64,000 bases of DNA from HKCCE3408 sp039191215 (GCA_039191215.1 JBCCXT010000008.1:1-64000), one strand, 5' to 3'. Positions 46,087 to 55,079 are shown, counted from the stretch's first letter. Notes: a model not told the origin generated them from the letters alone. A program made the numbers and translations.

Positions 46087-46389
46087 ATGGCCTATTATTC
46101 CGTACTTGCCGTAACCCCCACCAGCGAGGACTGGATCCCCGGCTATCTGCCGAGCGCCAATGCCCGCGTTGCCGCACATGGCGGCAAATACCTGGCTCGC
46201 ACCTCTTCGCATGATCAGGTTGAGGGGGGCGACGAACCGGCAGCTCTGCGCATCGTGATTGAATGGCCCTCAAAGGAGGCGGCGATGAATTTCATGAATG
46301 ATCCCGAATACACGCCCCATCTTGCCGCCCGCACGGCCGGGTCGGAGAGTTTTCACTTTCTGATCGAAGGCAAGGATGATCTTGCCTAA
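46087..46389 (+). CDS. DUF1330 domain-containing protein
   Basis: 100 residues. AYYSVLAVTPTSEDWIPGYL, HGGKYLARTSSHDQVEG and IVIEWPSKEAAMNFMNDPEY are the ferredoxin-like DUF1330 (dimeric alpha-beta barrel) pattern. The function is unknown. It is the first of three genes divergent from lysR and is preceded by AAGGAG (46074-46079). Confidence 0.88.
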   Translation: MAYYSVLAVTPTSEDWIPGYLPSANARVAAHGGKYLARTSSHDQVEGGDEPAALRIVIEWPSKEAAMNFMNDPEYTPHLAARTAGSESFHFLIEGKDDLA

Positions 46390-46505
46390 GCGCGCCTGAG
46401 CGCCAATCTGGGCGCGGCGGTGCGGGTTGAAGGCAGGCCAGCGCGGTTCTTAGGCATCGCGCCATTGCAGGACGCGCCGCGCCGGCGCCGTTGGGAAGGA
46501 CATCG

Positions 46506-47492
46506 ATGATGCTTGATGAGAAATCCAAAACCGCGTTTGCCGATCTCAACCGCGGCTATAACAGCACATTCCGCCCTGGCATTTTAAGCCTGGGTCTGGT
46601 CGCCCCGCTCGAGGCGCATCACAACAACCCCGTCCCCTCGATGGAGCGTCATGTCGGCCGCGCGCAACTGGCCGACGAGTTGGGCTTTGCCGCCATCTGG
46701 CTGCGCGATGTTCCGTTTAATGTGCCAAGCTTTGGCGATGCGGGCCAAGTCTTTGATCCCTTTGTCTATCTTGGCCTGCTGGCCGGTGCCACGCACGACA
46801 TCGCACTTGGCGTGGCCAGCATCATTTTGCCGCTGCGCCATCCTGCCCATGTCGCGAAGGCCGCAGCATCGGCGGACCATTTGTCGGGCGGTCGGCTTTT
46901 GTTGGGCGTGGCCTCGGGCGACCGGCCGGAAGAATACCCGGCCATGGCGATGCGCTTTGATGATCGCGGCGCACGTTTTCGCGACAGCCTGGCCTATATC
47001 CGCGCCGCGTCTGAGGCTTATCCGCACTATGCGGGACCGCAGGGCCAGCTTGCCGGCAGGGCTGATCTACTGCCCAAGCCCGTGGCCGGACGCTTGCCCG
47101 TTTTGATCACCGGCAGGGCCCAGCAGACACCCGATTGGGTGGCCGAACATGGCGATGGCTGGATGACCTATCCGCACGATGCCGCGGCGCAAGCGCGCCT
47201 GGTGGCCGACTATCGCGCGCGTTCGGTCGCGGCCGGATCGGCGCAGAAACCTGTGATGCAATCGCTCTACATCGATCTGGTGCCTGAGGCCGATGCCGCC
47301 CCGGAGCCGATCCACCTGGGTTTTCGCTCTGGCGTGACGTTTTTGAAATCATATCTCAGCGACTTGCAGACGGCTGGGATCAACCACGTCGCGCTGAACC
47401 TGCGCTTCAACAGCGCCGATGTCGAAGAGACAATGAAACGGCTGGCCGATGAGGTGCTGCCGGACTTTTTGACAGAAAGGGCACCGCCATGA
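46506..47492 (+). CDS. LLM class (luciferase-like, flavin-dependent) oxidoreductase
   Basis: 328 residues; ATG 46506 follows GGGAAGGA. It has the bacterial luciferase-like TIM barrel: AQLADELGFAAIWLRDVPFN, IALGVASIILPLRHPAHVAK, SGGRLLLGVASGDRPEEYPA, ITGRAQQTPDWVAEHGDGW. It likely uses FMN or F420 to oxidise an unknown compound. Its stop overlaps the SDR start (ATGA). Confidence 0.9.
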   Translation: MMLDEKSKTAFADLNRGYNSTFRPGILSLGLVAPLEAHHNNPVPSMERHVGRAQLADELGFAAIWLRDVPFNVPSFGDAGQVFDPFVYLGLLAGATHDIALGVASIILPLRHPAHVAKAAASADHLSGGRLLLGVASGDRPEEYPAMAMRFDDRGARFRDSLAYIRAASEAYPHYAGPQGQLAGRADLLPKPVAGRLPVLITGRAQQTPDWVAEHGDGWMTYPHDAAAQARLVADYRARSVAAGSAQKPVMQSLYIDLVPEADAAPEPIHLGFRSGVTFLKSYLSDLQTAGINHVALNLRFNSADVEETMKRLADEVLPDFLTERAPP

Positions 47493-48250
47493 CAAAAACC
47501 ATCGTGATCACCGGGGCGACGGACGGTATCGGCCTGCTTACGGCCAAGATGCTGGCCGCACAGGACCACAGATTGGTGCTGCACGGACGCAACGAAGCCA
47601 AACTCGACGCTGCGGCGGCCGAAATCGGTGGCGCCGTGCTGACCTGCAAAGCGGATCTGTCTTCGCTGACACAGACCGCTGCACTGGCCGAGGAAATCCA
47701 AGCCAAGGTCGAGCATGTGGATGTGCTGATCAACAATGCCGGGGTCTTTAAGGTCGGCGATCCGATCTTGCCCGACGGGCAAGACATGCGCTTTGTGGTC
47801 AACACGTTTGCCCCTTACCTACTGACAACGGCGCTGCTGCCGATGATCCCGGCTGATGGCCGGATCATCAACCTGTCGTCGGCCGCGCAAGCCCCGGTCA
47901 GCATCGCCGCGATGCAGGGCCACGAGCGACTGGGCGATATGGACGCGTATGCGCAAAGCAAACGCGCGATCACATTGTGGTCCCAAGACATGGCGCGCAC
48001 CCATCTTGATGGTCCGGTTGTCATCGCGGTCAATCCTGGTTCTCTCCTGGCCTCAAAGATGGTCCAGGAAGGCTTTGGCGTTGCGGGCAAAGACCTGTCC
48101 ATCGGCGCCGACATCCTGTGTCGCCTGGCGCTGGAGGACAGATTTGCGGGCGATAGCGGCAAATATTGGGATAACGATGCGGGCCAATTTGCGCCAATTG
48201 ACCCGTCCCAAGCGGATGCCGTCACGACCGCCATCCGAGAGCTCATCTAA
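47489..48250 (+). CDS. Short-chain dehydrogenase/reductase (SDR)
   Basis: 253 residues. Cofactor motif ITGATDGIGLLTAKML (TGxxxGxG), HGRNEAKL (Arg for NADP), LINNAGVF, catalytic Ser in LSSAAQAPV and YAQSK. It is the last of the DUF1330-LLM-SDR set and is translationally coupled to the LLM gene. The substrate is unknown. Confidence 0.92.
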   Translation: MTKTIVITGATDGIGLLTAKMLAAQDHRLVLHGRNEAKLDAAAAEIGGAVLTCKADLSSLTQTAALAEEIQAKVEHVDVLINNAGVFKVGDPILPDGQDMRFVVNTFAPYLLTTALLPMIPADGRIINLSSAAQAPVSIAAMQGHERLGDMDAYAQSKRAITLWSQDMARTHLDGPVVIAVNPGSLLASKMVQEGFGVAGKDLSIGADILCRLALEDRFAGDSGKYWDNDAGQFAPIDPSQADAVTTAIRELI

Positions 48251-48469
48251 AAGTGCGCGCGAGACTGTCGCCCAGAACGCAAAGCAACCTGGCCAATTAC
48301 AGTCGCCGCCAAGCTTCAATCCCCGTCGGCACGACACGCACAGGAAGCGATTAAGGAAAGGCGTGAGCTCTCAGTCTAAACCGCCATCACGCCTGCACCT
48401 CGGAAAAGGTCGCGCGCGAGCCCAAAACTGCGGAATGCCGCGGCCTTCACCAATGACCGGTTTGCAACG

Positions 48470-48875
48470 TTAGATTCTGTTTCGCTGCGCAAGAACGATG
48501 AGAAGCACCACAACGAGCATCAGGAGAAAACATAACGCAAACGTACCAGCCAAACGCGGCCGCTACCACGCCGCTAATGGCGGGTCCTGAGGCTGTGCCG
48601 ATTGCCTGCATCGTCCTCATGAAACCCATCCCGCGGCCGATCCATTCAGTTGGAACTGAATCTCGCACCAAAGCCAGGCGCTTCGCCATCATGGCCTCGG
48701 CACCCGCGCCTTGGCGAAACCGACCGGCGATCAGAACCGGCAGTGTGGGTGCGACAAAAGCGAGGGCTGCGCCCAGGATGAACAGGCACAGGCCGGAAAC
48801 AAGCACAGCTCGTTTCGCAAAAACATCCCCTGCCCGTCCCAGCGGGACGATATCGGACCAGTCCGGCGTCAGCAC
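48470..48875 (-). pseudogene. MFS transporter fragment, 5' truncated and frameshifted
   Basis: On the minus strand PLGRAGDVFAKRAVLVSGLC, then IAGRFRQGAGAEAMM and SGPAISGVVAAAFGW, match the second to fifth helices of an MFS (drug:H+ type) protein. After FGWY the frame shifts by one base; the other frame gives FALCFLLMLVVVLLIVLAQR, then a stop at 48470-48472. The first helix and start codon are missing. The left half of a head-to-head scar with merR. Confidence 0.7.
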
Positions 48876-49137
48876 CTCTGGCCTGAGATACTATGAACAG
48901 AAGAAGCTGATCGGCGCAGTGGCCTGCCACGGGCTGCGAAGCCAATACAAACCATCCGTTCTCCAGGAACTGGCACTTATCAACTCGGCGAAGTCGGCCG
49001 GTTTCTCGCTTGATGAGATCGGGGCGGTGTTGCGCCGACCTGAAGCGATGATCATCCCCCCTGGGAATTTCTCGGGGCCAGTGCCTGTGGTCAATTTGCA
49101 GGTTCCTTTGGACCGGTCACCCGTTACCGACGGGTGA
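48844..49137 (+). pseudogene. MerR-family regulator fragment, 5' truncated
   Basis: From about 48844 the plus strand reads GTISDQSGVSTSGLRYYEQK, then SVLQELALINSAKSAGFSLDEIG, the HTH and wing of a MerR regulator. There is no start codon at the right position, and the C-terminus (after AVLRRPEAM) does not look like a MerR dimerisation helix. It begins within a few bases of where the leftward MFS fragment begins, so both lost their 5' ends in one deletion. Confidence 0.65.
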
Positions 49138-49238
49138 TCTGCGGCTAGGACGCACCTGCATTTTTCAGGGGCGGATGGCGATCGCACGGAAATTGCCTGA
49201 TCGGCGCGCACAAATCACCTTACGCTCCAACCCCAGTG

Positions 49239-49658
49239 TTAGGCCGTGCCGGCATGGTTTGACCGGATCTCCGCAATCGATGTCTCACCAAGCTTTTCGA
49301 CAAGGCTGGTCTCGACATCGGCAAGGATGCCGAGAACACGGCTGTGCAAGGCATGTTCGACGGCGCATTCCGGCTCGCTTACCGGCGCGTCTGACGAAAC
49401 CAGGCGTTCGTCGAGCGCCAGGTAAACGTCGGCCAGCGTGATCATCTCAGCCGCGCGCGCCAGGCGCCAGCCGCCCGTATGGCCTTTGGTCGACATCAAA
49501 AGCCCGGCCTCACGCAAGCGCCCGAGGACGCGACGGACCACAACCGGGTTGGTCCCGGCATGCACAGCGATCTCTGCCGAGGTCCGCAATTTCTGCGGCT
49601 CGCTTGCCATATGGCCAAGCGTGTGAAGGGCAAGCGACAGGCGGCTGTTACGCTTCAT
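49239..49658 (-). CDS. Rrf2 family transcriptional regulator
   Basis: 139 residues from ATG 49658 (MKRNSRLSLALHTLGHMASE). The winged helix is TSAEIAVHAGTNPVVVRRVLGRL with REAGLLMSTKGHTGGWRLAR, the Rrf2 pattern. Only one Cys is present in the region where IscR/NsrR have three, so no Fe-S cluster of that type is expected; YwnA-like members are similar. It is divergent from the COG0523 GTPase, and a Zur-box-like site lies 20 bp upstream of its start. Confidence 0.87.
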   Translation of the reverse strand: MKRNSRLSLALHTLGHMASEPQKLRTSAEIAVHAGTNPVVVRRVLGRLREAGLLMSTKGHTGGWRLARAAEMITLADVYLALDERLVSSDAPVSEPECAVEHALHSRVLGILADVETSLVEKLGETSIAEIRSNHAGTA

Positions 49659-49678
49659 CGGCGACGGACTCCGCAAAA

Positions 49679-49696
49679 CCGTTATAATGTAACATT
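49679..49696. promoter_or_regulatory. Zur-box-like palindrome upstream of rrf2 and the COG0523 GTPase
   Basis: CCGTTATAATGTAACATT. Its core GTTATA-A-TGTAAC is a near-perfect palindrome (one mismatch), close to the alphaproteobacterial Zur consensus ATGTTATANTATAACAT. It lies 20 bp before the rrf2 ATG and 67 bp before the GTPase ATG, so it could control both. An 11-bp perfect sub-palindrome AATGTAACATT (49686-49696) overlaps. Confidence 0.55.
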
Positions 49697-49763
49697 CTTG
49701 GTTGCGTCTCTTTCGTAACTGAGTAAGTTGCATGACCTACGCAGCAGGGTATGGAGCTACGTT

Positions 49764-50975
49764 ATGCCTGATAAAAAACTTCCGGTCACAGTTCTTTCCG
49801 GATTTCTTGGGGCGGGAAAGACGACGCTATTGAACAGGGTTCTTAACAACCGCGAAGGCCGCCGTGTCGCTGTCATCGTCAATGACATGTCCGAGGTCAA
49901 TATCGATGCCGATCTGATCCGGGCTGATACCGAGCTAAGCCGGACGGACGAAACGCTGGTGGAGATGTCAAACGGTTGCATTTGCTGCACATTGCGCGAC
50001 GACCTGCTGGATGAGGTTCGGCGTTTGGCGGGCGAAGGCCGGTTCGACTATTTGCTGATCGAGTCGACCGGCATCTCTGAGCCACTTCCGGTGGCCGCAA
50101 CCTTTGATTTCCGCGATGAAGACGGTGACAGCCTGTCGGATGTGGCGCGGCTCGATACAATGGTGACCGTCGTTGATGCCGTGAACCTGCTGAACGACTT
50201 CACCTCGCATGATTTCCTAAGCGATCGCGGCGAGACGATGGGTGAGGAAGACGAACGCACCCTGGTCCATTTGTTGACCGATCAGATCGAGTTTGCCGAT
50301 GTCGTGATCCTGAACAAAGTCACGGATGCGGGGCCGGAACGCGTAGATGCGGCGCGCAAGATCATCCGCAGCCTCAACGCCGATGCGAAGATCATCGAAA
50401 CCGATCATTGCGATGTGCCGGCGCCCACAATCCTCGATACCGGGCTGTTTGATTTCGATAAGGCGCATGAGCATCCGATGTGGGCGAAGGAGCTTTATGG
50501 CTTTGCCGATCATGTACCCGAGACCGAAGAATACGGTGTCGCGTCGTATGTCTATCGGGCGCGGCTGCCGTTCATCCCGGCGCGCATCTTAGAGGTGTTG
50601 AATGGTGACCTGCCTGGCGTGATCCGGGCTAAAGGGCATTTTTGGATATCGACCCGACCGGAATGGGTGGCGGAGTTTTCGCTTGCCGGGTCGCTGTGCA
50701 GCGTCAAACCGCTTGGCACGTGGTGGGCATCGGTCCCGCAGCAGCGTTGGCCCGATCATGACGGCGCCCGGTCCTATATCGATGCCCATTGGCAGGAACC
50801 CTGGGGCGACCGTCGGCAGGAGATCGTGTTCATCGGCGCGGGCATCGACTGGCCCGAGCTCAAAGCCAGGCTTGATGCCTGCCTTGTGACGTCTGTGGCC
50901 GCGACCAGCCCGGATGCGCTGCCCGATTACCCCGATCCATTCCCGGTCTGGCGTCGGGCGCCGCAAGCGGCGTGA
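49764..50975 (+). CDS. COG0523 GTPase, CobW/ZigA-like zinc metallochaperone
   Basis: 403 residues; ATG 49764 with GGAG at 49753-49756. The P-loop is GFLGAGKT (residues 13-20), the metal site CICC (72-75), switch/G3 region LIESTGISEPLPV and NKVTD (G4); a CobW_C domain follows (AKGHFWISTRP). COG0523 proteins deliver metal; those beside a Zur site supply Zn under starvation. The context (Zur-like box, DUF1826 next door) supports a zinc role over cobalamin synthesis. Overlaps DUF1826 by GTGA. Confidence 0.85.
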   Translation: MPDKKLPVTVLSGFLGAGKTTLLNRVLNNREGRRVAVIVNDMSEVNIDADLIRADTELSRTDETLVEMSNGCICCTLRDDLLDEVRRLAGEGRFDYLLIESTGISEPLPVAATFDFRDEDGDSLSDVARLDTMVTVVDAVNLLNDFTSHDFLSDRGETMGEEDERTLVHLLTDQIEFADVVILNKVTDAGPERVDAARKIIRSLNADAKIIETDHCDVPAPTILDTGLFDFDKAHEHPMWAKELYGFADHVPETEEYGVASYVYRARLPFIPARILEVLNGDLPGVIRAKGHFWISTRPEWVAEFSLAGSLCSVKPLGTWWASVPQQRWPDHDGARSYIDAHWQEPWGDRRQEIVFIGAGIDWPELKARLDACLVTSVAATSPDALPDYPDPFPVWRRAPQAA

Positions 50976-51607
50976 ACCTGGTATCAAAAACACTAACCGA
51001 TGCGGCGATTGGGGTGGGCCTGGCCGATGACCCAAAGTCCCTTTCGGTTCTGAAAAAGCCCGGCTGTGCGGCGGCGATTTGGCGGCGCCAGATGCCGGTG
51101 GATACGCGCCGCTGGCTCGACCAGCTTGACCGAGAGAAATTGCCGCGCGGGCGCCTGATCCTGCGCGCGGGTACCGTGGGCGAGGCGGTGCAGCGGCTCT
51201 GCGATATGGCCCAAACGCCTGTCGGGCGTGAACGGGATTGGCTGCAATCCGATATTGCCAGCATGGCCGCTTTGTTCGCCGATCTGATGGAGTCGGAGTA
51301 TCTGCGCCTGCGCCTGGACGCGGTCTCGACCAATGCCTGCCGGAAATTTCACATCGATACGCTGACTGCTAGACTGGTCTGCACCTATCGCGGCCAAGGC
51401 ACGCAGTATGGCGTGTCGAGCGATGGCGGTGATCCGACCCGCGTCTTTCAGGTTGCAACCGGCGCGCCGATCCTGATCCGCGGCACGCTTTGGCCCGAGG
51501 GCCCGCCGTCTGGCCTGTTGCACCGATCCCCGCCGATTGAGGGCACCGGCGAGACGCGTCTTGTGCTTGTTTTGGACCCAGTCTCTGGCCCTGAGGAGAT
51601 GGCATGA
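50972..51607 (+). CDS. DUF1826 domain-containing protein
   Basis: 211 residues with a GTG start overlapping the GTPase stop. LRLRLDAVSTNACRKFHIDT and ARLVCTYRGQGTQYGVS are diagnostic of DUF1826. His and Cys residues in this block could bind metal. DUF1826 is repeatedly found beside COG0523 GTPases in Zur-regulated loci; its biochemical role is not known to me. It overlaps the DUF6525 start (ATGA). Confidence 0.87.
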   Translation: MNLVSKTLTDAAIGVGLADDPKSLSVLKKPGCAAAIWRRQMPVDTRRWLDQLDREKLPRGRLILRAGTVGEAVQRLCDMAQTPVGRERDWLQSDIASMAALFADLMESEYLRLRLDAVSTNACRKFHIDTLTARLVCTYRGQGTQYGVSSDGGDPTRVFQVATGAPILIRGTLWPEGPPSGLLHRSPPIEGTGETRLVLVLDPVSGPEEMA

Positions 51608-51876
51608 ACGGTAATCTCGGCGCCAGTACACTGCCGCGCAAACGGCGCCGGAGCGATCCGATGACCGCGTTTGATCAATTGCCGGCGCCCTTGCGGCACT
51701 GGTTGTCAGAGGCCGCCCTGCCCTGGTCGCCAAGATCGGCACTGCGGATCTGGTCAAAGTCAGAGGCCCGCGGCCTCAGCCCGCAAGAGACACTGGATCT
51801 GCTGTGCCAAGCCGAAGAACGCACGCTAGCACGGGATAAAACCACCGCCAGGCCCGGACCGGAAATCAGCCCATAA
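51604..51876 (+). CDS. DUF6525 family small protein
   Basis: 90 residues. LPRKRRRSDPMTAFDQLPAP and LRHWLSEAALPWSPRSALRI fit the Rhodobacteraceae DUF6525 family. Basic N-terminus, soluble, function unknown. Its ATG overlaps the DUF1826 stop, making a GTPase-DUF1826-DUF6525 operon. Confidence 0.75.
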   Translation: MNGNLGASTLPRKRRRSDPMTAFDQLPAPLRHWLSEAALPWSPRSALRIWSKSEARGLSPQETLDLLCQAEERTLARDKTTARPGPEISP

Positions 51877-51956
51877 CCTCAGACGGGCGCAAACGCAGTT
51901 GTCTTTCGCCAAGTTGCCGCACTGGCGCCTACCAGCCGCCAAAAGGGCGGTGCCCT

Positions 51957-53762
51957 CTATTGCTCAAACCACCAAACATCGGGCTGCCAGCCGATGAAAT
52001 CGCCGTAGATCGGGATGGTCTCGGGATAGCGCAGACCAGCATCATGGGCGATGCGGCTGACCGGCGAATACCAAAACGGGATGACATAGCGCTCTGACAT
52101 CAAGACCCGGTCGAGCGCGCGGACGGCGGCGACGAAATCCTCCTGGCTGGGAGACGTCAAAAGCCGTTCAATCATCGCCTCAATGGCAGGATTACACGCG
52201 CCCATCAGATTGCGGCTGCCGGGCTCGTCAGCCATGTCACAGCCGTAGTAGAGCCGCTGCTCGTTGCCGGGGCTCAACGAGAGGCCGCGCGCGTAATGGG
52301 TCATGTCAAAATCGTAGGCATCGGTGCGTTCGCGGTACTGCGCGCTGTCGATTGTGGTCACCTCGACCTCCACCCCGATCCGGCGCAGCGCTTCGGTGTA
52401 GATATTGGCAATCGATTGCCGCTCGGCCGAGCCCTGCTGCAGCAAGAGCTCAAACACCAATGGGCCATCCGGGCCAGTCATCACCCCATCGATAACTTCA
52501 AATCCGGCCTCTTCCAGCAAAGCCATAGCCGCCGCAGACCCGGCGCGATTGCGTTCCGAGCCATCCGAGACCGGCAGCGCATAGCCCTCCAGGGCACCGG
52601 GCAGAAGATCGGCTGAAAAGGGTTCCAGGAAGGCGGCAACCGTGCCCGTAGCCGGCCCCGGCACCATCCCGAGGACTGAGTTGGAGAAATAAGATGTTGC
52701 GCGCGGATCGACGCCATTATTGACCGTCTGGCTGACAAATTCGAAGTTGAATGCCTCGATCATTGCCTGGCGGACGCGCCAGTTATCAAACGGCGCTTGG
52801 CGGGTGTTCATGACAAAGCCGTTCATGCCTGATGGGCGGCCATGGGCGATGACGCTTTGCACAACCTCGCCCGAGGCCATGCGCGGGAAGTCATACCGCG
52901 TCTCCCAGGCTTGGGCGTTGGTTTCGCGGATTGTGTTGATCTCCCCGGCGGTGAAGGCCTCGAACATCGCCGTGGCATCGCCGAAAAATTCCAGCCGAAC
53001 CTCATCGATCACGTTGGTGCCGCGGCGAAAGCCCAGATCGGCCCCCCAATAGTCTGGATTGCGGGTCAGGGTGACATAGCGCCCGGCCTCAAAATCGGTG
53101 ACGATGTAGGGCGCGCTTGCAATTGGGATCACATCGAGGCCGGACGTTTCAAAATCCACCCCGTCCCATTGTGCGGCTTGCAAAATGGGCCGCATGCCCA
53201 TAATCAGCGCCATTTCTCGGTTGGGTTCGACAAAGCTGATGCGGATGCCGCGATCGCCCACGGGCTCGATCCGGTCCACGTTGCTCCAGGCGTTGAGATA
53301 GCGTGGATGACCCTCGGTGCCGAGCGTCTCATAGGACCAGATCACATCCGCGACAGTGACCGGGCTGCCGTCGGAAAACTGTGCCTCTGGCCGGAGGTGA
53401 AATTCGACCCAAGCGCCGTCCGGGTCCGCCTCAACCGATTCGGCCAAGAGGCCGTAAAGCGTGAACGGTTCGTCATAGGATCGGCCCAAAAGCGATTCGT
53501 ATGCCAAGAATCGCAGCTGCCAGGGGACGCGCCCAATGCGCGAATGCGGGTTCAGGCTGTCAAACGATCCGGTCTCGCCCGTGACAATTCGCCCCCCCGT
53601 CGGTGCATCTGGGTTGGCATAGGGCAAATGCGCAAAATCTGGTGGCAGAGCAGGCGCCCCATACATAGCAATGCCGTGGGCAGGTTGTGCACTGGTCCCT
53701 GTGGTTAACCCCAAAGCCAACAAAGCGGCGCTGACGCCGGCGCGCAACAATCCGGTGATCAT
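51957..53762 (-). CDS. ABC transporter periplasmic peptide-binding protein (SBP family 5, YejA-like)
   Basis: 601 residues from ATG 53762, with GGGGAA upstream. The signal peptide is MITGLLRAGVSAALLALGL to AQP. The family 5 solute-binding pattern is visible: HGIAMYGAPALPPDFAHLPY, GSFDSLNPHSRIGRVP, FHLRPEAQFSDGSPVTVADV, RNPDYWG, and a C-terminal WYSPVSRIAHD. It binds oligopeptides or microcin-like cargo in the periplasm; YejA is the nearest guess. No permease or ATPase genes are adjacent. Confidence 0.9.
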   Translation of the reverse strand: MITGLLRAGVSAALLALGLTTGTSAQPAHGIAMYGAPALPPDFAHLPYANPDAPTGGRIVTGETGSFDSLNPHSRIGRVPWQLRFLAYESLLGRSYDEPFTLYGLLAESVEADPDGAWVEFHLRPEAQFSDGSPVTVADVIWSYETLGTEGHPRYLNAWSNVDRIEPVGDRGIRISFVEPNREMALIMGMRPILQAAQWDGVDFETSGLDVIPIASAPYIVTDFEAGRYVTLTRNPDYWGADLGFRRGTNVIDEVRLEFFGDATAMFEAFTAGEINTIRETNAQAWETRYDFPRMASGEVVQSVIAHGRPSGMNGFVMNTRQAPFDNWRVRQAMIEAFNFEFVSQTVNNGVDPRATSYFSNSVLGMVPGPATGTVAAFLEPFSADLLPGALEGYALPVSDGSERNRAGSAAAMALLEEAGFEVIDGVMTGPDGPLVFELLLQQGSAERQSIANIYTEALRRIGVEVEVTTIDSAQYRERTDAYDFDMTHYARGLSLSPGNEQRLYYGCDMADEPGSRNLMGACNPAIEAMIERLLTSPSQEDFVAAVRALDRVLMSERYVIPFWYSPVSRIAHDAGLRYPETIPIYGDFIGWQPDVWWFEQ

Positions 53763-53841
53763 AGAAGTTTCCCCTGCCTGACACATTGCTGTTTTGTGAT
53801 CCAAGGCTACCGCCGGGTGTGAGCCTTTTCAAACTTTTAGG

Positions 53842-53871
53842 TTGAACAAGGTCCAAGCCTCTGCTTATAAC
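53842..53871 (+). promoter_or_regulatory. Sigma70-like promoter for a candidate small RNA
   Basis: -35 TTGAAC (53842-53847), 17-bp spacer, -10 TTATAA (53865-53870; TATAAC one base on). It points rightward with no gene before the terminator at 53926-53952. Confidence 0.6.
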
Positions 53872-53876
53872 AATCT

Positions 53877-53952
53877 TACTGCTCGATAGGTTTCTTGCCT
53901 GTATGAAACCTGCCTCAATAACTTAACGCCGGCCTTGTGCCGGCGTTTTTTT
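53877..53952 (+). ncRNA. Candidate ~75-nt small RNA
   Basis: The predicted transcript runs from about 53877, just after a good promoter, to the T-run of an intrinsic terminator. It would form a first hairpin AGGTTTC (53888-53894) / GAAACCT (53905-53911) with loop TTGCCTGTAT, a single-stranded TGCCTCAATAACTTA-like stretch, and the terminator hairpin. No plus-strand gene lies upstream, so the terminator otherwise has no purpose. A 7-codon frame (ATG 53903) is present but lacks a ribosome site. I recognise no known sRNA family. Confidence 0.5.
53926..53952 (+). terminator. Strong intrinsic terminator
   Basis: ACGCCGGC (53926-53933), loop CTTGT, GCCGGCGT (53939-53946), then an unbroken run of T (53946-53952). 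It is the most classical rho-independent terminator in the window. Confidence 0.85.
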
Positions 53953-54293
53953 ATCCACATCGATCCGTTGTTTCGAGGCTGACATGCCGCCCGCTTGTCA
54001 ACCATGCCCGCCGCGATCCGTGTGCAGCGCGTTTCCTATGCCGCCGGACGCCACGCCGGCCACCGCGCGGTTGTTATGGATTTATTTACCAATGATGGGG
54101 CGGCCAATTCGGCTCGGATCAAGCGGCGGCACCAAGCGAGCGCGCTTCTTACTTTGACAGAGCGAACACGCCGCTGCCCCGGCAACAGGCTGCCTGCATC
54201 CGCCAGTATTCGCCGCGGTGCAGAGACTTTCCCTACCCCGCGGCTGCGATTACTGTGGCGCCAGGGTATGGATTGCAAAAAGGGGCACGGGCC
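53953..54293. other. 340-bp gap between sRNA terminator and bdhA
   Basis: No convincing gene. Short GC-rich inverted repeats occur, but nothing defined was found. It presumably holds the bdhA promoter. Confidence 0.4.
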
Positions 54294-55079
54294 ATGGCGA
54301 TCACCATTTCACTGGAAAACAAAACGGCCGTCGTGACGGGGTCCAATTCGGGGATCGGCTACGGGCTCGCGCGCGAATTGGCCCGTGCGGGCGCCCATGT
54401 CGTGCTCAACAGCTTCACAGACACCGCCGAGGACCACGCCCTTGCCGCAGGCATCGCCGAGGAATTTGGCGTGACCGCGCGCTACATTAAGGCCGATATG
54501 TCCAAAGCCGATGAATGCCGCGGCCTGATTGAAGCCGCAGGCGATTGCGACATCCTGGTGAACAATGCAGGTATTCAGTTTGTCTCCAAGATCGATGAGT
54601 TTCCGCAGGACAAATGGGACGCGATTATCGCGATCAATATGAACTCGGCCTTTCACACAATCGCCGCCGCCCTGCCAAAGATGCGGGCGGCCGGCTGGGG
54701 CCGGATTGTGAACGTCGCCTCCGCCCATGGTTTGCGCGCAAGCGCCTACAAAGCCGCCTATATCACCGCCAAACATGGCGTGGTCGGTATGACAAAAGCG
54801 GTGGCGATGGAAACGGCCGAGGAACCGATCACCTGCAATGCCATTTGCCCGGGCTATGTGCTGACACCGATCGTGGAAAAACAGATCCCCGAACAGATGA
54901 AAGAACACGGTATGGACCGCGAAACCGTGCTACGCGACGTGATCCTGAAAAAGCATCCCAGCCACGAATTTGCGACGATCGAAGAGATGGGCGCGGCGTG
55001 TATGTTCCTGTGCGGGCCGCATTCGGCACAGATCACCGGCACGACGATTAGCGTCGATGGCGGCTGGACGGCGGGATAA
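54294..55079 (+). CDS. bdhA: 3-hydroxybutyrate dehydrogenase (SDR)
   Basis: 261 residues from ATG 54294. VVTGSNSGIGYGLARELARA (NAD motif), DILVNNAGIQFVSKIDEFP, and catalytic Ser in VASAHGLRAS with YITAKHG. ICPGYVLTPIVEKQIPEQ is typical of BdhA. It converts 3-hydroxybutyrate to acetoacetate in PHB/ketone-body metabolism. It is followed 36 bp later by a patatin gene, as in other alphaproteobacteria. Confidence 0.92.
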   Translation: MAITISLENKTAVVTGSNSGIGYGLARELARAGAHVVLNSFTDTAEDHALAAGIAEEFGVTARYIKADMSKADECRGLIEAAGDCDILVNNAGIQFVSKIDEFPQDKWDAIIAINMNSAFHTIAAALPKMRAAGWGRIVNVASAHGLRASAYKAAYITAKHGVVGMTKAVAMETAEEPITCNAICPGYVLTPIVEKQIPEQMKEHGMDRETVLRDVILKKHPSHEFATIEEMGAACMFLCGPHSAQITGTTISVDGGWTAG

